Part shown: in pieces, positions 9,721-18,631 of the stretch
How the letters are laid out: each line of letters begins with the position of its first letter
Position numbering within the stretch: the stretch's first letter is position 1
DNA from: Leptolyngbya sp. NIES-2104
GTDB lineage: Bacteria > Cyanobacteriota > Cyanobacteriia > Leptolyngbyales > Leptolyngbyaceae
Length of the DNA stretch: 64,000 nucleotides
Assembly: GCF_001485215.1 (NCBI RefSeq)
Contig: NZ_BBWW01000001.1
Location: 1,488,001-1,552,000 of the forward strand
Direction: 5' to 3'
Notes under the pieces: generated by a model
Seen by the model: only the letters and a program-made list of their open reading frames with translations
The model's database searches: none
What the model was told of the DNA's origin: nothing
Position numbers and translations under genes: made by a program

Positions 9721-10596
9721 TTACGCTCTTTCCCACAGTTCACGAATTTTATCCGGCAAGAATCCTGCAACTTCTTGAACTCGCTCCTGAGAAAGTTCAT
9801 CCTTCGTTGCCGAGAACACCGCTAAAATGACCTGTTCAGGCGTTGTATTCGGCTGTAAGCCTGCTTCTTGCTGCACACGGAATAAGAAAGTATCTGCTTT
9901 GATTTTCAGCGGCGGACGAATGTGGCTCAGGAAATGCACGATCGGATTCGTATCTTCCCACAAATCAGAGACTTCCGTTGCCAAAGGAGTTGCAGTGTAC
10001 AAAGTGCGATCGGGGTTGCCTTCATCTAAAGGAACGTGCAACTCTTCAGAAACGTGCTCAACCGCTTCATTGGTCATCATGTCGCGCATGGTGCGGAACA
10101 CTACTTCTGTGATGTCACGAGCATCGTACAGGTCAGAAATGCCACCTTTGAGCGCAACTTTTTCGAGGAAGGGCGTGTCTTTTGTAGCGATCGGGACTGT
10201 GGGTCCAGACTCCATCGATTTCGGCGGATTCGCTTCCATGTCTGCCAACATTGCCCGACCTTTCTCAGTCAGTTCTGCTTTTTGAAACTCGATTAAATGC
10301 GGCAATGGACCATCTGGCGCACCATACGTATTCGCAATTCTCAAGCCAAATTCTTCTTCGTTCACCGCGTTCGGCACATCGTCCTGATTCGCGTAAGCAT
10401 TGCCCGAAAACTCTGCATTAATGTACTGTCTTTGATTGAGATAGTCTAGGTGTCCGAGAAACTCAGCCGTAGACATCGGAATGCTGGCAAAGTCGGTCGC
10501 GCTAAATTGAACCGGATCGGGACCCGGACCTTTATCGCTTTCGTCAATTTTTTTCAGCATGATATAAACCACGTCATCGCGAATCGTGATTGTCAT
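9721..10596 (-). CDS. DUF2267 domain protein
   Basis: The C-terminal half (about residues 150-291) matches DUF2267, a helical domain of unknown function: it runs from DTPFLEKVALKGG through VFRTMRDMM, HVPLDEGN and PIVHFLSHI to the end. The N-terminal half, starting MTITIRDDVVYIMLKK, is a separate region with no family I recognise. I place the start at the ATG at 10596 because GGAGAAGG stands six bases before it; an upstream in-frame start at 10656 lacks this. The gene is convergent with its left neighbour across repeat copy A. The function is unknown. Confidence 0.75.
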   Translation of the reverse strand: MTITIRDDVVYIMLKKIDESDKGPGPDPVQFSATDFASIPMSTAEFLGHLDYLNQRQYINAEFSGNAYANQDDVPNAVNEEEFGLRIANTYGAPDGPLPHLIEFQKAELTEKGRAMLADMEANPPKSMESGPTVPIATKDTPFLEKVALKGGISDLYDARDITEVVFRTMRDMMTNEAVEHVSEELHVPLDEGNPDRTLYTATPLATEVSDLWEDTNPIVHFLSHIRPPLKIKADTFLFRVQQEAGLQPNTTPEQVILAVFSATKDELSQERVQEVAGFLPDKIRELWERA

Positions 10597-10794
10597 AATC
10601 CTTCTCCTATAACTTGTGACCTCACAACTATTTCGCGATCGCGACAAACACTTCATCCATCATGTGAGACATTCGTGATTTGGAACTGCGTCTATCTTTG
10701 GTAGGAAGACAAAAAGTTTCAAAATCTGAATTCCTTGCTACAAAGGTGAAGAAATCCCCAAGACTGAGGTAAAAGGGAGACAGAGAACGCTACC

Positions 10795-11298
10795 TTGAAC
10801 TCAACTTCTACACGCACATTTGACTTTATGACGAACTATCAACCCGATCTCGACCCTTTAACCACCGAAGACACCTCCGCTGGCATGAACCTGATCCAAG
10901 TAATCGAAACCGTCATCGATAGCTTAGATCAGTCGAGTAGTGCAATGGTGAGCCACAATGAGAACGAAAGCGGCTATGTTTGGAAGTTCAAATATGGCAG
11001 TGTAGAAACGTTCGTGCAGTTGACTGGAACTAGCGATGACGATACATTTACGGTTTGGGCAACCGTGCTAAATTTACCCGTCCAGAATGAAGCGCAGTTA
11101 AACCGTAAATTGCTTGAGATGAATTGGTTAACGACATTCGAGTCGCATTTCGCAACGTTTAACAATCAAGTAGTTGTAGTGTCTTCTCGAACAGTCGCGG
11201 AATTATCGCCCGGTGAAGTGTCGCGATTAATTACCATTGTGGCGACGATCGCGGATGATAACGATGATGTTTTGCGATCGGAGTTTGAAGCGGCTTGA
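10795..11298 (+). CDS. YbjN domain-containing protein
   Basis: Small acidic protein with the YbjN / type III secretion chaperone-like fold: an N-terminal helix (LIQVIETVIDSL), then strands such as YVWKFKYGSVETFVQL and TFTVWATVLNLPVQNEAQLNRKLLEMNW, and a C-terminal helix. YbjN proteins are common in cyanobacteria and are thought to be adaptor or chaperone-like proteins; the partner here is unknown. A TTG at 10795 or the ATG at 10828 could start translation. An AAGGGAGA lies 16 bases before the TTG, so neither start is firm. The stop codon abuts repeat copy B. Confidence 0.7.
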   Translation: MNSTSTRTFDFMTNYQPDLDPLTTEDTSAGMNLIQVIETVIDSLDQSSSAMVSHNENESGYVWKFKYGSVETFVQLTGTSDDDTFTVWATVLNLPVQNEAQLNRKLLEMNWLTTFESHFATFNNQVVVVSSRTVAELSPGEVSRLITIVATIADDNDDVLRSEFEAA

Positions 11299-11412
11299 GG
11301 GTTGTTCGCTGCGTTGCAAGACCGCCCCGGAATGGAATTCGGGGCTAATCGTGCGAAGTCCACTAAAGGGGACTGAAAAAAGCTTTTTAGTTTTCTTTAG
11401 TGGACGGTCTGA
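11297..11412. repeat. Structured repeat, copy B (right side truncated)
   Basis: Has the GCCCCGG-type left arm (11334-11358) and the first inner hairpin AGTCCACT-AA-AGGGGACT. It breaks off after a partial second hairpin, so the mirror-image right arm is missing. It fills the whole gap between two convergent genes. Confidence 0.85.
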
Positions 11413-11883
11413 CTATTGTGCTTTCGTGGAAGCTGCGCCCATTCCTTGAACAGCAGCCTGCATAAATTCGACTCGTTCTTCAAAGCTCAGACCGGAGATA
11501 AAATCGCTGAATTCATGGGTTTGTTCGGGCAGTTTGTAGTCTGACGGAACATTGATGATTTCGCCGCTTTCCATGCCCTGTCCTAACAGCAACCAGATTT
11601 CGATACGGGCACTGTTGCTCAATGCGCTGTAGCTTCGTCCAAACTGGCTCTCTGCACCGCTGAGAATGTCGCGTTGTGCTTGAACCTGTTCTTCTTGCGA
11701 GAGCACCTTAATTTCATCGTAGATTGTGTGCGCCATGCGATCGGCAGCTTGGGGCGGTCCAGGATTTAGCTCATCTTTGATGTCTAAGTAACCATACCAG
11801 AGGAGGGCAAGCTGAGTATCAATGTCGTACTTCTGGAACATTGACAAGGCACGTTGAGTATTTTCGCTGTGATTGTAAGGCAT
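11413..11883 (-). CDS. Helical carotenoid protein (OCP N-terminal domain homologue)
   Basis: All-helical protein of 156 residues equal to the N-terminal carotenoid-binding domain of the orange carotenoid protein, without the C-terminal sensor domain. The carotenoid-contacting aromatics appear to be kept: LLWYGYLDI (W29, Y32; compare OCP W41 and Y44) and EIWLLLGQGME (W97; compare W110). Proteins of this type (HCP) bind a ketocarotenoid; some quench phycobilisome or singlet-oxygen energy and others pair with a separate C-terminal-domain homologue. No such partner gene is in this window. The gene is convergent with the YbjN gene across repeat copy B. Class assignment within HCP1-9 would need a tree. 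Confidence 0.9.
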   Translation of the reverse strand: MPYNHSENTQRALSMFQKYDIDTQLALLWYGYLDIKDELNPGPPQAADRMAHTIYDEIKVLSQEEQVQAQRDILSGAESQFGRSYSALSNSARIEIWLLLGQGMESGEIINVPSDYKLPEQTHEFSDFISGLSFEERVEFMQAAVQGMGAASTKAQ

Positions 11884-11991
11884 AAATCCTCGGTAAATTC
11901 ATAAGGAATGCCCTTAAAGTAATGGCGGATACGATCGACGATCCCCATGCAAAAGATAGATACACTACAGTTGACCTTTAACAGATGTCCG

Positions 11992-12723
11992 ATGAAAGAA
12001 TGGCGGTTAGTTCCAACAATTGAAACTTCGGGACAGGTACAAATGGCGATCGATACCTGGCTACTCGAACAACATCGGTCAAATTTACATCCGCCATCAT
12101 TGCGCTTCTATACCTGGTCACCTGCTGCGATTTCACTCGGTTATCATCAGCGCAACTATCCCGAATCTTGGAAATCTTTGACTTGGAAGGGAGAAGCGAT
12201 CGATTTAGTTCGTCGTCCCAGTGGAGGTCGAGCAGTATTACATCAAGGCGATCTCACTTATGCTGTGATTACGTCTGGACTAGGACACAATCGAATGCAG
12301 GCTTATCAAACGATTTGTGAGTTTCTAATTCAGGGTTGGAAACAGTTAGGAATCGAACTACAGTACGGTGAAGCGGGACGGGGATACATTCACAATCCGA
12401 ACTGCTTTGGAACGGCAACAGGCGCGGATTTAGTCACTTCAGACGGGATTAAATTGATTGGTAGCGCTCAGTTGCGTCGAGGTCATGCAATTTTGCAGCA
12501 TGGATCAATGCAGATTCGATCGGATGCACCGTTATTTGAGCAAGTGTTTGGACAGAGAATGGCGTTTCTGAATGTGGAAATGTCGATCGACAAAATCACC
12601 AAAACTCTAATTCAAGCTGCTAGAGATTGTTTTGAGATTGATTTTCATATTGAACCGCTGAGCGAATCAGAATGGCAGCAGATTAATCAACTTGTTCTAG
12701 ATCAGTCGGAGTATTGCAATTGA
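11992..12723 (+). CDS. Lipoate/biotin protein ligase family protein (LplA-like)
   Basis: Member of the LplA/LipB/BirA catalytic fold. The conserved block RRPSGGRAVLHQGDLTYAV (about residues 70-90 from the chosen start) forms the lipoyl-AMP site, and the catalytic lysine is in GIKLIGSAQLRR. HGSMQI also fits the family. It would attach lipoate or octanoate to the E2 and glycine cleavage H proteins. I chose the ATG at 11992 (MKEWRLVP), which matches the typical N-terminus; an ATG at 11947 would add 15 residues. The 3' end overlaps the convergent mobA by 41 bases. Confidence 0.82.
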   Translation: MKEWRLVPTIETSGQVQMAIDTWLLEQHRSNLHPPSLRFYTWSPAAISLGYHQRNYPESWKSLTWKGEAIDLVRRPSGGRAVLHQGDLTYAVITSGLGHNRMQAYQTICEFLIQGWKQLGIELQYGEAGRGYIHNPNCFGTATGADLVTSDGIKLIGSAQLRRGHAILQHGSMQIRSDAPLFEQVFGQRMAFLNVEMSIDKITKTLIQAARDCFEIDFHIEPLSESEWQQINQLVLDQSEYCN

Positions 12724-13240
12724 ACAAAATTTGTCGATCGCTTAATTCCAATTCCTGCACGTTCTCTGAATTGAGCCAATCTTGAAACGATCGCTTTCCA
12801 CTTGCTAGATAGTTCTGCAAACTCGGTAAACAATCGCGCCGATAAAATCCACAGAGCGGCTCCCAACCTTCCTCACTTCTAGCAACCACGATCGAGCTTT
12901 CTCCCAACTGTGCCGTCAATTCCTGCAATGTTTCACCGTTCAATCGCGGCATGTCACAGGCTAACAGCAAAACCCACTCGGTTGAGACTTGTTGAAAAGC
13001 TTCGGTGAAGGCAATGATCGGCGATCGGGGTGCGGACTCATCGATCCAATTCACATCAGACAGGATTGATTCATAGCGATCGCGCCAAGAAGTCACCACG
13101 TAAATCGAATCAGTGCAATGTTTCGCTGCGTCATACGTTCGTTTTAGCAGCGGAACCCCATCAATTTCGATCAAAGCTTTATCCTGCCCCATTCGGGAGC
13201 TTTTACCGCCTGCGAGAATGATTGCACTAAGATTATCCAT
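12683..13240 (-). CDS. mobA: Molybdenum cofactor guanylyltransferase
   Basis: Transfers GMP to molybdopterin to make the MGD form of the cofactor, used for example by nitrate reductase. The N-terminal nucleotide-binding signature LAGGKSSRMGQDKAL is intact, and LLACDMPRL carries the metal-binding aspartate. The length of 185 residues is usual. The start ATG overlaps the stop of the upstream TIGR02588 gene by one base (TAATG), so coupling is likely. The 3' end overlaps the convergent lipoate ligase gene by 41 bases. Confidence 0.92.
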   Translation of the reverse strand: MDNLSAIILAGGKSSRMGQDKALIEIDGVPLLKRTYDAAKHCTDSIYVVTSWRDRYESILSDVNWIDESAPRSPIIAFTEAFQQVSTEWVLLLACDMPRLNGETLQELTAQLGESSIVVARSEEGWEPLCGFYRRDCLPSLQNYLASGKRSFQDWLNSENVQELELSDRQILFNCNTPTDLEQVD

Positions 13241-13626
13241 TACGGAATTTTATAGCTTGCAACTCGCACAATCAAGCTTCCTTGCCGTGGATCGCGCTGG
13301 AATACAAATGCACCTTCTTCTTTCTCATCACGCGATAAGAAATCAATCTGTTGATCACCGGATTCTAAAACGCGATCGCCTGTTTTCAACTCAGCAACAA
13401 TCTGCACCGATTCGACCGTTTCGCCGCCTGTATTGGTTACTTCAAACGGCACATAGAACTTACCCTCGGTTTCACGAATTTCGCGCTGTTCGACTGAGAT
13501 CGCCGCAGGTTCATATCGATCGCTGACCCAGACATACAAAACCAATCCAGCGATCGCGCTTAAAATCGTCGAAGCAATTCCAAATGTCACCCATTCCGCA
13601 GGCGATCGAGGTTTCTTTTTCTCCAT
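13240..13626 (-). CDS. TIGR02588 family membrane-anchored protein
   Basis: 128 residues with one N-terminal membrane helix (about residues 10-35, WVTFGIASTILSAIAGLVLYVWV) followed by an outside beta-rich domain. FYVPFEVTNTGGETVESVQI suggests an immunoglobulin-like fold. I recognise it as TIGR02588, which is found next to TIGR02587 membrane proteins, and that partner lies 9 bases upstream here. No function is established for the pair. It overlaps the mobA start by one base, so the three genes form one transcription unit. Confidence 0.78.
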   Translation of the reverse strand: MEKKKPRSPAEWVTFGIASTILSAIAGLVLYVWVSDRYEPAAISVEQREIRETEGKFYVPFEVTNTGGETVESVQIVAELKTGDRVLESGDQQIDFLSRDEKEEGAFVFQRDPRQGSLIVRVASYKIP

Positions 13627-13635
13627 TGTTTCCTC

Positions 13636-14484
13636 CTAAACCGCTAACCGTCCCGCTGCACCCCCAACTGTTGCAGGTAATCCCAGCAAAATGGTGTAAC
13701 GCAACCACACCTGCCACGGATCAACAAAATGCAGCTTTTGAAAAAACACCAACATTAACATTGCAGCAAACAGAGACACCAAATAAGCTGCGATCGTTTC
13801 TCCCAAAGGACGCTGAAACACGCCTTCATGTTGATATCGCTGCTGCTGATTGGTAAATCCTGCCGCAAACACAATGCAATACGAAACTAACAATGAAGCT
13901 GGAATCATTGCGAATAACCATCCGCCTGTCACCGCTGATGCCAGCATCGGAACTTCATCAGTCGGAGCAATATTAAAAGCAATCACCAGTGAACCAATCA
14001 ATGTCGCTGCAATATCTGATAGCGTTGCATTGCCTTTCTGTTGAATGTCTCCCGATCGCGATTGATCTTTTCCTAAAAACTGACTCGCTAATGCCACCCC
14101 AAAGGTAAAGGGCACACTCTCATAGATCAACTTACCCAGCGCTTCTTGCAGCGGCACATCTAAGGTAATCTCTCGTAGTAAAACCAGCGTAGCGCCACTA
14201 CACACTAAACCGATCGCTAAAGCCTCGATCGTATCTTTGAGCGCATCTATCGATCGCACATCATTCTCGTTCCGAAACCCTGCGGCTTGATTCAATAAAA
14301 ATACAATTAGAAACGTAAAGACTAATGAAACTATCATTCTGACTGGACTGATATAGGAACCAATCCACCAGACCTCCATCGTATACAGCAACGGAATTCC
14401 AAACAGAAAGCCCCCAGATGCACCTCGAACCAAATCTGTCAGTTCAGTTTTCCATTGCTTCCCTAAGTGCGTCACCATAAGCAA
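13636..14484 (-). CDS. TIGR02587 family integral membrane protein
   Basis: 282 residues with about seven hydrophobic segments, including LLYTMEVWWIGSYISPVRMIVSLVF and SLLVSYCIVFAAGF. I recognise the TIGR02587 family, an integral membrane protein of unknown function that is usually encoded beside TIGR02588, as here. The gene order on the minus strand is TIGR02587, TIGR02588, mobA, with tight spacing. No transport signature or cofactor site is obvious. The family label is fairly secure; the role is not. Confidence 0.78.
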   Translation of the reverse strand: MLMVTHLGKQWKTELTDLVRGASGGFLFGIPLLYTMEVWWIGSYISPVRMIVSLVFTFLIVFLLNQAAGFRNENDVRSIDALKDTIEALAIGLVCSGATLVLLREITLDVPLQEALGKLIYESVPFTFGVALASQFLGKDQSRSGDIQQKGNATLSDIAATLIGSLVIAFNIAPTDEVPMLASAVTGGWLFAMIPASLLVSYCIVFAAGFTNQQQRYQHEGVFQRPLGETIAAYLVSLFAAMLMLVFFQKLHFVDPWQVWLRYTILLGLPATVGGAAGRLAV

Positions 14485-14553
14485 TGCCAGAAGCGTTAAA
14501 ATTTAAGATATTCAAACCTCGATCGGTTTGTCATTGCTCTACAGATAGAATCT

Positions 14554-14862
14554 ATGGTTATCGAATGGCTGAAAGTGAAAGTTCCAATCGAACTGCGCGA
14601 AACTTATATTCAAAAAGATGCTGAAATCTGGACAGCGACACTTTCAAAATATCCGGGCTATGTTGGAAAAGAAATCTGGTTTAATCCCAAAGATGAATCA
14701 GAGCTAATTATGGTAGTTCATTGGGAAACGAAAGATGCTTGGAAAAGTGTTCCAGCATCGGTACTCGAAGACACCGATCGACGTTTCACCGAAGCGATGG
14801 GTCAAACCTTCCCCTTTCTCGAAGAGCGCGAGTTTCAAGTGCGTAAAATTAGCAATTCCTAA
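14554..14862 (+). CDS. TIGR03792 family protein (ABM-like fold)
   Basis: 102 residues beginning MVIEWLKVKVP, with YPGYVGKEIWFNP and ELIMVVHWETKDAWKS. This is the pattern of the cyanobacterial TIGR03792 family, which resembles the antibiotic-biosynthesis monooxygenase / dimeric ferredoxin-like fold. The DRRF...G motif near the end also fits. No catalytic function is known. A zinc-ribbon gene follows 2 bases after its stop, so the two are likely co-transcribed. Confidence 0.75.
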   Translation: MVIEWLKVKVPIELRETYIQKDAEIWTATLSKYPGYVGKEIWFNPKDESELIMVVHWETKDAWKSVPASVLEDTDRRFTEAMGQTFPFLEEREFQVRKISNS

Positions 14863-14864
14863 TC

Positions 14865-15215
14865 ATGCTGAACTGTCCTAAATGCGGTCAATCGATTCAA
14901 AAAAGCGCGATCGCCTGTCCCCGCTGTCGGACTCCGCTCAAGGCTCATGGTCATCCAGGCATCGTGTTACATCGAGCCACTGGAAATGAGCCGCTGTGCA
15001 GGACTTGTATCTATGATGCGGATGACACCTGCAATTACCCACAGCGCCCGGATGCGTGGGAATGCACGATGTATCACAATGTCACAACCCCGATTGTGAG
15101 TACTCCGCAACGTTACGAAATGTCTCCGGCTGTCTGGATGCGTCGGAATGCTGGATGGATTGCGCTAGTGATTTTGATTGTATTCAGTTTTGGATTAGCG
15201 TTATCGCGTCGCTAG
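14865..15215 (+). CDS. Zinc-ribbon membrane-anchored protein
   Basis: 116 residues. The N-terminus is a zinc ribbon with two CxxC pairs, CPKCGQ and CPRCRT (about residues 4-25). A second cysteine set (CRTCIYDADDTCNYP and ECTMYH) lies in the middle and may bind another metal. One membrane helix closes the protein (WIALVILIVFSFGLAL), placing the ribbon in the cytoplasm. Such tail-anchored zinc-ribbon proteins are common in cyanobacteria without a known role. It starts 2 bases after the TIGR03792 gene. Confidence 0.7.
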   Translation: MLNCPKCGQSIQKSAIACPRCRTPLKAHGHPGIVLHRATGNEPLCRTCIYDADDTCNYPQRPDAWECTMYHNVTTPIVSTPQRYEMSPAVWMRRNAGWIALVILIVFSFGLALSRR

Positions 15216-15217
15216 GA

Positions 15218-15895
15218 TTAAACAAAGTGATAAGGCGGTAATGCTTCTCCCAATCCCATTTCCCAGTGCGGATATTGATTTTGCCATTCATTGAGATGTT
15301 GATAAAGCGTCATTTCTTCGCGTTTATCAATTAACAGATACAGTTTATCAATTCCGTCTGCGCCTTCTTTGAGCTTCGTGTTCGGATAGACTTGCTCGAT
15401 TTCTGACAAAATTTGCTGAAGTTCTTGCTGTTGTTGATCTTGCTGGTCGAGGCGAGCTTGATACTGCTGCTTTTTCGCCTGAAAATAATCGCGCCCTTTC
15501 ATACTGCCATTCGTCTCTGGATTGGCAGGAAGTTCAAGCTCGATCGGGGTTAATTTCAGCCGATATTCGGCTTTTCCTTCTAGCTGATTGAGCTTCTCTA
15601 AATATTTCTCGTGATTCTCGCTGAGATGATCAATTAAGCGATCGTATGACAAAAACTGAGTTCCAAATCGCAGCGGTAGAATCGTCACTTGCCAAAACAA
15701 ATCACAAATCACGCGATCGTGCGTCAAAACTGCTTGCACCAATTGAGTGTCATCATTCTGAATGTTTTCAAACTCTAAATCGGGTTCCACCAGAGCAGAC
15801 AACACGCCCCTTTCAATCACTGCCAGATCTCCGGCAATTCCTTCTGTGAGTTGTAGTGGGTGCTTGGGTGACTTAAAGAAAGCGTAGGTATACAT
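15218..15895 (-). CDS. GvpL/GvpF family gas vesicle protein (orphan)
   Basis: 225 residues starting MYTYAFF, typical of GvpF/GvpL. HDRVICDLFWQVTILPLRFGTQF near residues 60-80 is the most conserved family block. The middle (about residues 130-170) is a glutamine-rich coiled coil. GvpF/L proteins are minor components that interact with GvpA during gas vesicle assembly. No gvpA, gvpN, gvpK or other gas-vesicle gene is in this window, so this copy stands alone and may act outside gas vesicles. It is convergent with the zinc-ribbon gene, with only 2 bases between them. Confidence 0.85.
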   Translation of the reverse strand: MYTYAFFKSPKHPLQLTEGIAGDLAVIERGVLSALVEPDLEFENIQNDDTQLVQAVLTHDRVICDLFWQVTILPLRFGTQFLSYDRLIDHLSENHEKYLEKLNQLEGKAEYRLKLTPIELELPANPETNGSMKGRDYFQAKKQQYQARLDQQDQQQQELQQILSEIEQVYPNTKLKEGADGIDKLYLLIDKREEMTLYQHLNEWQNQYPHWEMGLGEALPPYHFV

Positions 15896-16080
15896 TACGG
15901 CTCAAACGATGCTCCATTTTGAGTCTATGCGATCGACTTGTCTTCACGATGAAGTTCATACGAAAGTTTGGAATTCTGGATGCAGTTTAGTTGCAGGATT
16001 GTTAGGCTCAACGATCGTCACTACAAATTCGGTGAAGCCGTTAGGATAGGGCTGACCCTCACTTACTAACGCGATCGCTC

Positions 16081-17253
16081 ATGTTGTACCGACGTTTTGG
16101 ACGGACTGAACTCCAGATGCCCGTTTTTTCCTGCGGAGGAATGCGGTATCAATTCAAGTGGCAAGATGTTCCCCGTGACCAAGTGCCCTCGGATAATCAG
16201 GCGAATCTAGAAGCAACGATTCGCCGAGCGTTCGATCTGGGAATCTATCACATCGAAACAGCACGCGGTTACGGCTCTTCAGAGATGCAGTTGGGTCAAA
16301 TTCTGCCAAAACTGCCCCGCGAAAAGCTGATTTCCCAAACCAAAATCGTGCCGATAGCTGATCCAAAAGCGTTTCAGAAAACGTTTGAGAAATCCCTCAG
16401 CTATCTGAAATTAGATTATGTCGATCTTCTGGGTCTGCATGGCATCAACAATCAAGAAACGCTAGACGACGCGCTTCGATGCTTAGAAGTGGTGCGGAAA
16501 CTTCAAGATCAGGGGAAAGTTCGATTTGTCGGATTCTCGACGCATGGATCGACAGAAAGTATTGTTAACGCGATCGAAACGAATCAATTCGATTACGTCA
16601 ATTTGCACTGGTACTACATCAATCAGCAGAATTGGAAAGCGATCGAATCCGCGAACGATCGCGATATGGGAGTTTTCATCATCAGCCCATCTAATAAAGG
16701 TGGCAACCTTTACGATCCACCCAAGCGCTTAGTCGATTTGTGTGCGCCTCTTTCCCCGATGGTGTTTAACAACCTATTCTGCCTGAGTCATCCTCAAGTC
16801 CATACTCTGAGCGTGGGAGCCGCAAAACCAAGCGATTTCGATGAGCATTTGAAAACTTTAGAACTGCTCGATCGAGCCGATGAAATTTTGCCACCGATTC
16901 TCGAACGACTAGAGCAAGCCGCGATCGAGCGATTAGGTTCCGATTGGGTGAAAAACTGGCGCGTGGGATTGCCGGATGTTGAAGAAACGCCTGGACGGTT
17001 GAATCTTCATACAGTTTTGTGGTTGCGAAATTTAGCGATCGCTTACGATCTTGTTGATTACGCCAAAATGCGATACAACCTACTCGGTCAAGGAAGCCAC
17101 TGGTTTCCCGGAGCGCGAGTGAACGAAATCGATATCGAGGCGCTTCGTCCTTATCTAACGCAGAGTCCATTTGCCGATCGTATTCCCGAACTCCTGCACG
17201 AAACCCATCAACTTTTAGGCGGTGAAGCCGTTAAACGATTGTCGCAACAATAA
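16081..17253 (+). CDS. Aldo/keto reductase family protein
   Basis: 390-residue aldo/keto reductase with the (beta/alpha)8 N-terminal part ending near residue 270 and a C-terminal extension. Catalytic tetrad positions are visible: HIETARGYGSSE carries tyrosine, with glutamate where aspartate is usual; SQTKI gives lysine and LGLHGI gives histidine. The extension contains NLHTVLWLRNLAIAYDL, known from a cyanobacterial AKR subgroup; the CxxCxxC iron-sulfur motif of related proteins is not seen. The likely cofactor is NADPH and the substrate is unknown. The ATG at 16081 directly precedes the conserved LYRRFGRTELQMPVFSCGG. Confidence 0.85.
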   Translation: MLYRRFGRTELQMPVFSCGGMRYQFKWQDVPRDQVPSDNQANLEATIRRAFDLGIYHIETARGYGSSEMQLGQILPKLPREKLISQTKIVPIADPKAFQKTFEKSLSYLKLDYVDLLGLHGINNQETLDDALRCLEVVRKLQDQGKVRFVGFSTHGSTESIVNAIETNQFDYVNLHWYYINQQNWKAIESANDRDMGVFIISPSNKGGNLYDPPKRLVDLCAPLSPMVFNNLFCLSHPQVHTLSVGAAKPSDFDEHLKTLELLDRADEILPPILERLEQAAIERLGSDWVKNWRVGLPDVEETPGRLNLHTVLWLRNLAIAYDLVDYAKMRYNLLGQGSHWFPGARVNEIDIEALRPYLTQSPFADRIPELLHETHQLLGGEAVKRLSQQ

Positions 17254-17357
17254 CCATCGAGAAAATTCTTCCAAATTTAAACGCGCAAACTTTTTACTAC
17301 AGGGTAAAGTAAGGAGATTCGTTTTATTGCCCTCAGTGCGGACACTGATTTTTTCTT

Positions 17358-17909
17358 GTGATTGCCATCTACCCCGGCAGCTTCGACCCGATAACTTACG
17401 GACACCTCGACATCATCAAACGAGGTGCTCACTTATTCGATCGTGTCATCGTCGCCGTGTTGCGGAATCCCAACAAAACGCCACTTTTCACCGTTCAGCA
17501 GCGACTCGATCAAATTCAAATCGCTGCTCAGCATCTATCTAACGTGGAAGTTGACAGTTTTGAAGGACTCACCGTAACCTATGCCCAGATGCGGGGAGCC
17601 TCTGCCCTGATTCGCGGTTTACGGGCTGTTTCAGACTTTGAAATGGAACTCCAGATGGCACACACCAATAAAACGATATCGACTCAAATCGAGACCGTGT
17701 TTCTTGCGACCTCGAACGAGTACAGCTTCCTCAGCAGCAGTGTGGTCAAAGAAATCGCCCGCTTCGGCGGCTCGATCGATCACCTGGTTCCTACCCACGT
17801 CGCCGAAGATATTTACCGATGTTACGCCAAGACTCACCCAGCATCACACCTGACGGATACACCCAAAGCGATCGTCGCCACGACGCTCCCAGAGACGTGC
17901 AGCGAGTAG
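17358..17909 (+). CDS. coaD: Pantetheine-phosphate adenylyltransferase
   Basis: Fourth step of coenzyme A synthesis: joins ATP and 4'-phosphopantetheine to give dephospho-CoA. The nucleotidyltransferase signature [12 protein letters not shown] is at residues 5-16, followed by the substrate-binding [17 protein letters not shown] and the C-terminal [13 protein letters not shown]. The start is a GTG at 17358. At 183 residues it is slightly longer than most, with an extra tail after YAKTHP. The following coiled-coil gene begins inside or at the very end of this one. Confidence 0.93.
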   Translation: MIAIYPGSFDPITYGHLDIIKRGAHLFDRVIVAVLRNPNKTPLFTVQQRLDQIQIAAQHLSNVEVDSFEGLTVTYAQMRGASALIRGLRAVSDFEMELQMAHTNKTISTQIETVFLATSNEYSFLSSSVVKEIARFGGSIDHLVPTHVAEDIYRCYAKTHPASHLTDTPKAIVATTLPETCSE

Positions 17910-18511
17910 GCAGTCTCGATATTCAGCGGGAACTCAATCGGCTAGAGGAGATGATTCTCGATAGCCCCCGGATTCCGCTGTCTCGTCGGACGCTGATCGA
18001 TGAGGAGCAGTTTCTCGATCAGTTGGATTTGGTGCGCTTGAGTCTACCAGAGGCGTTTCATGAAGCGATGGAAATCGCTCAACATCGCGACGAGATTTTG
18101 GATCAAGCAGAACAGTACGCCCAAGAAATTGTCGAAGAGGCAGAACGCCGAGCGGCTCAGATTTTGAATGAAACCGGAATTATTCAACGCGCCGAACAAG
18201 AAGCGCAGCAGATTCGTAATTCTGTCCAGCAAGAATGTGAAACGATTCAGCAGCAGACGATCGCACAAATTGAACAGATGCGACGACAGGCACAGCAAGA
18301 TTTGGAAGAAATGCGGCGATTAGCGATCGAAGAAAGCGAAGATGTGCAAAACGGCGCAGACGAATATGCTGATAAAGTTTTGCGTGATATGGAATCTCAG
18401 ATGAGCGAAATGCTGCGAATTGTGCGAAATGGTCGCGCTCAGTTGCAGATCAACCAGCCGCAACCGAAATCGATGTCACCGAAACCAAATGTCGATCGTA
18501 AGCCTCAATAA
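17897..18511 (+). CDS. DivIVA-like coiled-coil protein
   Basis: Highly charged helical protein. It begins with [41 protein letters not shown], a conserved cyanobacterial N-terminal block, followed by about 130 residues of glutamine/glutamate-rich coiled coil resembling DivIVA or the ATP-synthase b subunit. I recall this family commonly lying just after coaD in cyanobacteria. The open frame extends back to an ATG at 17819 inside coaD; I prefer the in-frame GTG at 17897 because the conserved block starts there. Either way it overlaps the coaD 3' end. A role in cell envelope or division scaffolding is only a guess. Confidence 0.75.
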   Translation: MQRVGSLDIQRELNRLEEMILDSPRIPLSRRTLIDEEQFLDQLDLVRLSLPEAFHEAMEIAQHRDEILDQAEQYAQEIVEEAERRAAQILNETGIIQRAEQEAQQIRNSVQQECETIQQQTIAQIEQMRRQAQQDLEEMRRLAIEESEDVQNGADEYADKVLRDMESQMSEMLRIVRNGRAQLQINQPQPKSMSPKPNVDRKPQ

Positions 18512-18578
18512 ATTTGCACGATCGCTGGCTGTTTCAAAGAGGCGACTTGGCGATCGCGCAAAAAAGTTGGAGTTTTAT

Positions 18579-18608
18579 TTGGAATTCCGCCATTGGCTGT
18601 GTTATATT
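18579..18608 (+). promoter_or_regulatory. Probable tRNA-Lys promoter
   Basis: A -35-like TTGGAA (18579-18584) and a -10-like TATATT (18603-18608) are separated by 18 bases and end 23 bases before the tRNA. Confidence 0.4.
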
Positions 18609-18631
18609 AACCAAGGTGATGACATCAATAC

